NCBI RefSeq assembly: GCF_019402665.1
Contig: NZ_VSST01000040.1
Span: 1 to 64,000, forward strand
From: Bradyrhizobium canariense
GTDB taxonomy: Bacteria; Pseudomonadota; Alphaproteobacteria; Rhizobiales; Xanthobacteraceae
DNA length: 64,000 nucleotides
Direction of reading: 5' to 3'
The position numbers and the translations under genes are program-made. Below the pieces are notes generated by a model that did not search any database, was not told the origin of the DNA, and saw nothing but the letters and a program-made list of their open reading frames with translations. Shown here one piece after another: positions 9,936-16,185 of the stretch. Within the stretch, counting starts at the first letter, position 1, and every line of letters begins with the position of its first letter.

Positions 9936-9969
9936 ACGTGTGGAACAGGGCAACCGGGGTTCTGACGAT

Positions 9970-10602
9970 ATGGCACGGAAAAAGAGCGAAACGAGCCCGG
10001 CGCGCCGGGGACGGCCACCGGCCTACGACGCAGAGACCGCCTTGAAGCGGGCAACGGAGACGTTCTGGAGGACGGGCTATTCCGGTACCTCCCTGGACAA
10101 GGTCGCTGCCGCGACCGGGATGAGTCCGCCGAGCCTCTACGCGGTGTTCGGCAACAAGCATGCGCTCTACCTCGAGGCGCTCGCGCGTTATTGGGAGATC
10201 AGCCTTGCGGCAACGCGTGAGGCTCTCGCCGGGGACCATCCCTTGGACGAAGCGCTGATGCTGGCCTATGACGCGGCGCTGTCGATCTACTTTTCCGGCA
10301 AGGGAGCCGCGCGCGGCTGCTTCGTGGTGGGGACGGCGGTGACCGAAGTCGCTGAAGATGCCGCGATCCGGAGTAGCGTTGCGGCGGGACTGCGGATGAT
10401 AGATGCCGATTTCGAAGCCCGCTTCCGCCTTGCGCAGGACAAGGGCGAGTTGAAGCGCGACGCCGATCCAGCGGCGCTTGCCATTCTCGCTTCAGCCACG
10501 ATGCACACCATCGCCATTCGCGCCCGTGCCGGCGCCCGCCGCTCCGAGCTGAGGGAGATGGCCCGAAAAGCGGTCGATGTGCTCTGCGGATGCCGGCGGT
10601 GA
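9970..10602 (+). CDS. TetR-family repressor of the efflux operon
   Basis: The 210-residue protein has the AcrR/TetR helix-turn-helix: an RRGRPPAYD N-terminal arm, then TFWRTGYSGTSLDKVAAATG and MSPPSLYAVFGNKHALYLEAL at residues 30-70, and a helical ligand-binding domain with the RGCFVVGTA segment seen in the YxaF/AefR-like branch. It is divergent from emrAB-like genes, with two matching operator repeats in the gap, so autoregulated repression is inferred. The ATG at 9970 fits the family length; the frame stays open far upstream only as antisense to the efflux genes. Confidence 0.9.
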   Translation: MARKKSETSPARRGRPPAYDAETALKRATETFWRTGYSGTSLDKVAAATGMSPPSLYAVFGNKHALYLEALARYWEISLAATREALAGDHPLDEALMLAYDAALSIYFSGKGAARGCFVVGTAVTEVAEDAAIRSSVAAGLRMIDADFEARFRLAQDKGELKRDADPAALAILASATMHTIAIRARAGARRSELREMARKAVDVLCGCRR

Positions 10603-10651
10603 TCTCGCGGATTTCGGGCATGGCTCTCCCCGACAATAACGACGACCAGCT

Positions 10652-11167
10652 CTAGCCTGCCGCTGCAGCCCCGCGCCGCGGCAGTTTCCAGTCGGGGCGG
10701 ATGAAGTGGCAGGTGTACCCGTCCGGATAGCGTTCGAGATAATCCTGGTGCTCCGGCTCGGCTTGCCAGAACTCGCCCGCGGGCGCGACCTCGGTCACGA
10801 CCTTGCCAGGCCAGAGACCGGACGCCTCGACGTCTGCAATCGTATCCTTTGCGATGCGCTTCTGTTCGTCGCTGGTATAAAAGATCGCCGAGCGATAGCT
10901 CGTGCCCAAATCATTGCCCTGGCGGTTGAGCGTGGTCGGATCGTGGATCTGGAAGAAGAACTCCAGCATGGTCCGAAAGCTGGTCTTGGCGGGATCGAAG
11001 GTGATCTCGATCGCTTCGGCATGACCTTCATGATTGCGGTAGGTGGCATTCTTCACAGCGCCGCCGGTGTAGCCGACGCGGGTCGAGATCACGCCCGGCT
11101 GCCTGCGGATCAGATCCTGCATGCCCCAGAAGCAGCCTCCGGCTAAAACTGCGCGTTCCGTTGTCAT
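10652..11167 (-). CDS. msrA: Peptide methionine-S-sulfoxide reductase
   Basis: The 171-residue enzyme shows the MsrA signature GGCFWG with the catalytic Cys at residue 12, RVGYTGG, the NHEGHAEAIEITFDP segment and FFQIHDPTTLNRQGND. It repairs S-epimer methionine sulfoxide in the cytoplasm using thioredoxin. No C-terminal resolving CxxC is visible. It stands alone on the minus strand next to osmC, giving a small oxidative-defence patch. No MsrB is present nearby. Confidence 0.95.
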   Translation of the reverse strand: MTTERAVLAGGCFWGMQDLIRRQPGVISTRVGYTGGAVKNATYRNHEGHAEAIEITFDPAKTSFRTMLEFFFQIHDPTTLNRQGNDLGTSYRSAIFYTSDEQKRIAKDTIADVEASGLWPGKVVTEVAPAGEFWQAEPEHQDYLERYPDGYTCHFIRPDWKLPRRGAAAAG

Positions 11168-11319
11168 ATCTCCACTCCCAATTGATCCGTCTGTCCGTTC
11201 TGAATCCGTCGCATCCTATGCTTTTGGCGGCTCAGCCGAAAGCCAGGCATTTGTCCATCCAGCTCCTCTCGCGAGGCGCAAGCTTCCAGAACCGGATGGA
11301 GACACAATGAGAGCGCGCC

Positions 11320-11742
11320 CTACGTCAGTTTAGCGTCGAGCGTGATTGCGGCGTTGAGCACTTTCGACACCGGGCAGTTCTTCTCGGCCTCGCCCGCGAT
11401 GCGGGCAAAGCCGGCATCGTCGAGGTTCGGCACCTTGGCACGCAAGGTCAGCGCCGATTTGCTGATCTTGAAACCCTTGCCTTCCGGCTCGAGCGTGACC
11501 GCGGCTTCCGTCGAGAGTTCGTCCGGCGTGAAGCCGGCGAGCTGCAGGCCGAAGGCCAGCGCCATGGTAAAGCAACCGGCATGGGCCGCAGCGATCAACT
11601 CCTCGGGATTGGTGCCCTTCTCGTTCTCGAAGCGGGTCTTGAAGGAATAGGGCGTCGCAGCGAGCACGCCGGATTCGCTCGATAGCTGACCGGTCCCGTC
11701 CCGACCGGTGCCCTTCCAGACTGCTGTTGCCTTGCGGATCAT
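11320..11742 (-). CDS. osmC: OsmC-family peroxiredoxin
   Basis: The 140-residue protein matches OsmC: KATAVWKGTGRDGTG at the N-terminus, GTNPEELIAAAHAGCFTMALA with the peroxidatic Cys near residue 57, and ENCPVSKVLN-type CPVSKVLNA carrying the second Cys near residue 127. OsmC reduces organic and inorganic hydroperoxides in the cytoplasm. AGGAG lies seven bases before the ATG. It is in the same direction as msrA but separated by about 150 bases, so it is probably independent. Confidence 0.93.
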   Translation of the reverse strand: MIRKATAVWKGTGRDGTGQLSSESGVLAATPYSFKTRFENEKGTNPEELIAAAHAGCFTMALAFGLQLAGFTPDELSTEAAVTLEPEGKGFKISKSALTLRAKVPNLDDAGFARIAGEAEKNCPVSKVLNAAITLDAKLT

Positions 11743-11853
11743 CTCAATTCTCCTGGTTGATTTTTTAGCACCGGCGCTCGGTACCGAAGGAAAGCGACAT
11801 TGGCACGACCACCTGTCGCCAATTCCAACCGGCCGAGCGCCGCAGCGGTTCCG

Positions 11854-11880
11854 TCAAGTCCCGTTCCGAACGGGACTTGA
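11854..11880. repeat. 13-bp perfect palindrome
   Basis: TCAAGTCCCGTTC and GAACGGGACTTGA face each other around a single base. It lies in the gap between osmC and the crotonase gene. With no loop to speak of it looks more like a protein site or repeat element than an RNA hairpin, and it directly precedes another repeat. Confidence 0.6.
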
Positions 11881-11890
11881 TTCTTGCTTT

Positions 11891-11940
11891 GACGCGTTTT
11901 CTTCACGCGAACCGGTATCCACTTTGCTCGAAAACGCTCT
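11891..11940. repeat. Dispersed intergenic repeat with GCGTTTTC/GAAAACGC arms
   Basis: The element runs from GACGCGTTTTCTTCACGCG to GCTCGAAAACGCTCT, with 8-base arms at 11894-11901 and 11930-11937. A near-identical sequence is, from memory, scattered through rhizobial and Bradyrhizobium genomes. Its edge reaches the stop codon of the crotonase gene. Confidence 0.55.
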
Positions 11941-12787
11941 AGTTACCGATCTGTCCGACGTGGAAGCCGAGCCGGTTCTCGACGTCACCGGCGCGGTGGA
12001 AGCCGCGCGACATCAGCGCCTTGATGCGGGTCTGGCTCGCGGGGCGGCTGAGCGAGGCCAGGAACGCGTCCCATTCCGGCTTGATCTCGACATCCGGCGG
12101 CAGGCTCGCGACGTCGACGAGGCGCTTGGTCTCGGCAATCGCCTCCTTGTCGAAGGACGCGATGCGCATGGCCAGCGCCTCGACGAAGCCGTCGAGCTCG
12201 GCATCCGGCAGCGACCGGTTCACATAGCCGTAACGTTCGGCGAGATCACCGTGGATGTCATCGGCGCCGAGCAGAACTTCGAGCGCGCGGCCGCGGCCCA
12301 TCAGGCGCGGCAACCGCGCCATCGGCCCGCCGCCGGGCACCAGGCCCGCACCGACTTCCCATTGCGACAGTATCGCCTTTTCGCGGCTGGCAAAGCGCAT
12401 GTCGCTCGCGAGCGCCAGCTCGCTGCCGACGCCGGTCGCGCGGCCCCGGATCGAGGCAATCGAGACAACCGGCGCGCGGCTGAGACGCACCAGCATGTCG
12501 GGCAGTGCCTGCAGGCCGGTCGGCCCGGGCGGGATACGAAGCGAATCCTCCAGCGGCGCGAGGAAGTCGTAATGCGTGATGAAGAAGCCTTCGACGGCGC
12601 TGTCGAACACCACGACCTTCACCTCAGGATCGGTCTCGATCGCCGTGACGACGTCGTCGAGCAGCGGAAGCTGCTTGGGGCCGAAGATATTGACCGGGGG
12701 CATGTCGAAGGTGACACGCCAATACGACGGCAGCCGACGTTCCAGGCGGATTTGGTCGGTCGTGAAGGTGCGTTCGGGGCGGTTCAT
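11939..12787 (-). CDS. Enoyl-CoA hydratase/isomerase (crotonase) family
   Basis: The 282-residue protein shows crotonase features: PPVNIFGPKQL near the N-terminus, the oxyanion-hole segment SIRGRATGVGSELALASDMRFAS around residues 113-135, and WEVGAGLVPGGGPMARLPRLMGRGRALEVLL. The glutamate at WEVG matches the usual second catalytic position. Family members act on enoyl-CoA or related thioesters. The window offers no beta-oxidation partner next to it. It is upstream-linked to the epoxide hydrolase on the same strand, with a gap of about 60 bases. Confidence 0.82.
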   Translation of the reverse strand: MNRPERTFTTDQIRLERRLPSYWRVTFDMPPVNIFGPKQLPLLDDVVTAIETDPEVKVVVFDSAVEGFFITHYDFLAPLEDSLRIPPGPTGLQALPDMLVRLSRAPVVSIASIRGRATGVGSELALASDMRFASREKAILSQWEVGAGLVPGGGPMARLPRLMGRGRALEVLLGADDIHGDLAERYGYVNRSLPDAELDGFVEALAMRIASFDKEAIAETKRLVDVASLPPDVEIKPEWDAFLASLSRPASQTRIKALMSRGFHRAGDVENRLGFHVGQIGN

Positions 12788-12848
12788 GATTGCATTCCTG
12801 TCTGTGGGGAAAAATGAGAACGCGCGGAAGTGCGCGTCCCCGCAGGTC

Positions 12849-14162
12849 TCAGATAGACTGACGCAGCGGTCGGAAGGCGGCGCGCATTTCCGCGCAGAAC
12901 AACGCGGGCTGCTCCCAGGCCGCGAAATGGCCGCCCTTGTTCAGCCGATTGTAGTGCATCAGCTTCGGATAGGCCTTCTCGGTCCAGCTGCGCGGCGCGG
13001 CGTAGATCTCGTCCGGGAAAACGCTGACGGCGACCGGGATCTCGATGTGCTTGGGCTCGAAGAACACCAGCTTGTTCTCCCAGTACAGGCGCGCCGACGA
13101 CACCGCGGTGTTGGTGAGCCAGTAGAGCGTGATGTTGTCGATCACGTCATCGCGCGACAGCCCTTCCGTCTTGCCGTCGAACACCCGGGCGATCATCGCG
13201 GTGCTGCGCGCATCGTGGTCGAGCATCCAGGACGCGAGGCCCGCCGGCGAATCCACCAGGCCATAGAGCGTCTGCGGCCGGTTCGACATCTCGATGGCGT
13301 AGCCGAGACCGTGCTTGTAGAAATCATCGAGCTGATCGTAAGCGTAGCGCTCGTCGGCCGAGAGGTTCGACGGCCGCGATCCGCCGGGCTGAAGCGCCTT
13401 GGCGATGTCGTCCGGAACGGTCGCGGGCATGTTGGTATGGATGCCGAGCAGTTCCGGCGGCGCGATCACCGCCATCTGCTCTGTCACGGCATTGCCCCAA
13501 TCGCCGCCTTGCGCGACATAGCGGTTGTAGCCGAGCCGCTTCATCAGCACGATCCAGGCGCGCGCGACGCGCTGGGGATCCCAGCCCAGCTCCGTCGGCT
13601 TGCCGGAGAAGCCGTGGCCGGGCAGCGACGGGATCACGAGATCAAAGGCGTCCGCCGCCGTCGCGCCGTGTCCGGTGGGGTCGGTGAGCGGGCCGACGAT
13701 TTTCATCTGCTCGATGATCGAACCGGGCCAGCCATGCGTGACGATCATCGGCAGCGCGTTTTCGTGACGCGAGCGAACGTGAATGAAGTGGATGTCGACG
13801 CCGTCGATCTCGGTGACGAATTGCGGCAAGGCATTCAGCCGCGCCTCCATCTTGCGCCAGTCGTAGTCGTTCTGCCAGTAGTTCACGAGTTGCTGCACCG
13901 TCGTCAGCTGCACGCCCTGCGATTGATCGACAACGATCTCACGATCCGGCCAGCGCGTCGCCCCGAGGCGGCGGCGAAGATCGACCAGATCCTGCTCGGG
14001 CACGCTGACGTGGAACGGGCGAACCGCCCCACTCACGCCAGCCTTGGCGGAATGCAGCGGCAACAGGCTCGATACGCTTGCAGCAACCGCAGCCATCGCG
14101 GCCTGGCCCAACAGTTGACGGCGGTCTGGATTGAGAATGTCGATACGTGCTTGCGTTGTCAT
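12849..14162 (-). CDS. Epoxide hydrolase (EHN type) with Tat-like signal
   Basis: The 437-residue protein starts with DRRQLLGQAAMAAVAASVSSL, a twin-arginine-type export signal, then an epoxide hydrolase N-terminal domain (VRPFHVSVPEQDLVDLRRRL). The alpha/beta-hydrolase core has THGWPGS, the nucleophile Asp in AQGGDWGNAV, and the His in NKGGHFAAWEQP near the end. It opens epoxides to diols, probably in the periplasm. The start at 14162 has GGGAG eight bases upstream. About 97 bases ahead lies a triple CTAAC repeat, so the gene is likely regulated. Confidence 0.88.
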   Translation of the reverse strand: MTTQARIDILNPDRRQLLGQAAMAAVAASVSSLLPLHSAKAGVSGAVRPFHVSVPEQDLVDLRRRLGATRWPDREIVVDQSQGVQLTTVQQLVNYWQNDYDWRKMEARLNALPQFVTEIDGVDIHFIHVRSRHENALPMIVTHGWPGSIIEQMKIVGPLTDPTGHGATAADAFDLVIPSLPGHGFSGKPTELGWDPQRVARAWIVLMKRLGYNRYVAQGGDWGNAVTEQMAVIAPPELLGIHTNMPATVPDDIAKALQPGGSRPSNLSADERYAYDQLDDFYKHGLGYAIEMSNRPQTLYGLVDSPAGLASWMLDHDARSTAMIARVFDGKTEGLSRDDVIDNITLYWLTNTAVSSARLYWENKLVFFEPKHIEIPVAVSVFPDEIYAAPRSWTEKAYPKLMHYNRLNKGGHFAAWEQPALFCAEMRAAFRPLRQSI

Positions 14163-14259
14163 GTTCGATCTCCCTGGCTTTGGTCGGTGACGCTGACCGA
14201 ATTCGACATCAACGCCTCGGTTCGTCATGCAGAGAGATTGGCGCAGGCCCTGGCAATTT

Positions 14260-14288
14260 GCTCGTTATGGGTTGTTAGACCGCGTTAG
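14260..14288 (-). promoter_or_regulatory. CTAAC 10-bp tandem repeat, site 1 (three copies)
   Basis: On the minus strand it reads CTAAC-N5-CTAAC-N5-ATAACGAGC, an exact 10-base period. It points at the epoxide hydrolase, whose ATG lies 97 bases further on. A CAATCT hexamer starts 23 bases after the last repeat. The pattern recurs before the AraC gene (22994), the HWE kinase (15920) and the unknown gene at 19148. Direct repeats on one helical turn are typical sites for OmpR-type winged helices. Confidence 0.6.
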
Positions 14289-14423
14289 CCGTTGCGAGCC
14301 GCGCGACGCCGAGCAGAGCAAGCGGCGATCCACGATGGTCGCCGCCAAAGCAACACGGCGCGCGATCAGCTCAGTCATCGCGCGCCGCGTCGGCTTGCAT
14401 CAGTCGAGAAGCCGCCGTCCAGC

Positions 14424-15149
14424 TCAGGATGGCAGCGGCTGGCCCGCTTGCTCGCGGACGATATAGTCGGCATACCAATCGGCCCAGTTCTCATCGTGCC
14501 CGCCGGTCCGCTTTTCGTGCTCGCCATGTGCCGCCGCCGCGCGGCGCAGTGCTGCGGCCAACGCAGCCTGCGAAGCGAATGTCGTGCCGTCGCCCGCGAT
14601 CCGTCCCGGCAATCGCGTGGTGACCTCCTGGAACAACCAGCCATTGCCGTCGGGATCGCTGAACGAGGCAAATGAGCCGTAGCTGCCGCGCTGCGGGTCA
14701 GCACCGCTAACCCGAACGCTGCCGGAGAGATAAGGCTCGTCGGTTCCGGCGTGGACATCGCCGGCACCATGGAATGGAGCGCTGACCTCGATGCCGCGGC
14801 CGAGCAGATCCTTTCGCGCCGCCTCCAGATCGGAGACGATCAGGTACAAGCCTCGCGCCGAGCCCGGCGCTGCCGCGGTCACGTTCCTGCCGAAGATCAC
14901 CGAGCAGGCCGAGCCTGGCGGCGTGAACTGGATCACGCGCCAGTCATTGCCGGAGGCAAAATCGGCGTCAAGTCGCCAACCGAGACGCGCGTAGAAGGCC
15001 TTGGCGCGATCGACATCGGACACGGGGATCACGATCACCTCGAGCCTCTGATCAATTCTAGGCGATGTCGAAGGCTTGCTCGCAGACTTGTTGGAAGGGT
15101 TCTTAGAAGACTTGGCCGCGGCGTCGCGGTCGATTTCGGTAGTGGCCAT
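14424..15149 (-). CDS. VOC-superfamily (glyoxalase-like) protein
   Basis: The 241-residue protein has a low-complexity Ser/Lys/Asn-rich start, then a vicinal-oxygen-chelate module: VIVIPVSDVDRAKAFYARLGW around residues 38-58, CSVIFGRNV, GLYLIVSDLEAARKDLLGRG and FASFSDPDGNGWLFQEV with the metal-ligand Glu. The tail (from about residue 180) is an added helical extension with ENWADWYADYIVREQ. Function could be a lyase, dioxygenase or resistance protein. It lies upstream of the epoxide hydrolase but a repeat site separates them, so they are probably separate units. Confidence 0.75.
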   Translation of the reverse strand: MATTEIDRDAAAKSSKNPSNKSASKPSTSPRIDQRLEVIVIPVSDVDRAKAFYARLGWRLDADFASGNDWRVIQFTPPGSACSVIFGRNVTAAAPGSARGLYLIVSDLEAARKDLLGRGIEVSAPFHGAGDVHAGTDEPYLSGSVRVSGADPQRGSYGSFASFSDPDGNGWLFQEVTTRLPGRIAGDGTTFASQAALAAALRRAAAAHGEHEKRTGGHDENWADWYADYIVREQAGQPLPS

Positions 15150-15182
15150 GTCGAACTCCCTGGGTTGGATCGAAGACGAACT

Positions 15183-15854
15183 TCAAGCAGCTGCGATCGG
15201 CATCACGATCGTTACACGTGTGCCGTCTTCTCCCGCCTCGCCCTGCAGCCGGGCGCGAATGCTGCGTGCGAGTCCTTCGAGAATCCGGCTGCCTGTGCCC
15301 TGAAGCGGCCCGGTCGCGCCGATCCCGTTGTCTAATACCGTGCAGAACCAGGCGCCGTCACGATTGGCTATCTCGATGCGGATCATTGCATCATTCCTGT
15401 TCGGGAAGGCGTGCTTGGCCGCATTCGTCACCAGCTCCGTCAGCATCAGCGCGAGCCGATGGCATTGCGATGCCGGTAGGGTCCCGTTTTCGATCGCCGC
15501 CTCGCAGCGGATGCCCGCGGGCTCCAGCACGGCCTCGGAAATCGCTCCGCACAAATTTTCGAAGAAGGCCGCCACCGGGATCGCCGTATGATCGTCATTG
15601 TCGGACAAGAGTTGATAGAGCCTGCCGAAGGCGACGATGCGCCGCTCGAGCCGGTCCGCGGCAAGCGACACGTCCCTGGTGCCTGCCCGGGTGAAATCGC
15701 GGCGGACTGACGCACCCAGTATCGTCAGCGTGTTCTTCATCCGATGGTGGGATTCCCGCAGCACGAGCTGCCAGTCACGCGACTGATCGTCTAAACTGGC
15801 CACAAGCTGAGATCGAACGACGTCGTCATTCGGCCGAGCGTTGATACCGGACAT
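15183..15854 (-). CDS. HWE/HisKA_2-type sensor histidine kinase, no sensor domain
   Basis: The 223-residue protein contains only the catalytic part of a HWE-like kinase: H-box ESHHRMKNTL (phospho-His at residue 36 or 37), N-box ELVTNAAKHAF, LDNGIGA (G1) and GSRILEGLARSI (G2). There is no sensing or membrane segment and no response regulator beside it. HWE/HisKA_2 kinases in alphaproteobacteria often feed the PhyR general stress response. GGGGAGG precedes the ATG. A CTAAC repeat site lies 65 bases upstream. Confidence 0.85.
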   Translation of the reverse strand: MSGINARPNDDVVRSQLVASLDDQSRDWQLVLRESHHRMKNTLTILGASVRRDFTRAGTRDVSLAADRLERRIVAFGRLYQLLSDNDDHTAIPVAAFFENLCGAISEAVLEPAGIRCEAAIENGTLPASQCHRLALMLTELVTNAAKHAFPNRNDAMIRIEIANRDGAWFCTVLDNGIGATGPLQGTGSRILEGLARSIRARLQGEAGEDGTRVTIVMPIAAA

Positions 15855-15919
15855 CGTCGCCTCCCCGTTGGAATTAACGTCAAACTCGGAACGGATACTG
15901 GATGCAGTTCGCGTGCATT

Positions 15920-15948
15920 GCTCGTTAGACGTTGCAAGATTTTGTTAT
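15920..15948 (-). promoter_or_regulatory. CTAAC tandem repeat, site 2
   Basis: On the minus strand it reads ATAAC-N15-CTAACGAGC: the outer copies are exactly 20 bases apart and the middle copy is degenerate (CTTGC). As at sites 1 and 3 the last copy runs into AACGAGC. It faces the HWE kinase gene, and a TATCCG hexamer begins 26 bases after the last copy. Confidence 0.45.
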
Positions 15949-16108
15949 GATGAGGGTGCGACGACCGGGACTCCAAGCCGTGAGCTGGGCGGTCAAGCAC
16001 GCCGCCGGGCTGCCCCTATCGCTTCGCAAGATGCTCGCGTTTGAGTACAATTTGCGACGGATCGTCGCGCGCGACGGCCAATTGCCGGCGCCCCACGCGA
16101 TTTCGCCA

Positions 16109-16125
16109 CTTTCGGCCAGTTTACT
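16109..16125 (+). promoter_or_regulatory. 17-bp motif shared with the 3.3-kb regulator promoter
   Basis: CTTTCGGCCAGTTTACT is identical to 3221-3237 and ends 60 bases before the GTG of the second STAND regulator. Sequences on both sides of the motif differ between the two promoters. Confidence 0.5.
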
Positions 16126-16185
16126 CGGGGTTCCCTTCTGCTAAATCAAAGTGCAGAGTTCAGCTCTCACTGGAATGATTGGCCC

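Noticed and set aside
12576..14288. 570-codon plus-strand frame
   Set aside because: It runs antisense to the clear epoxide hydrolase and crotonase genes; high GC keeps antisense frames open.
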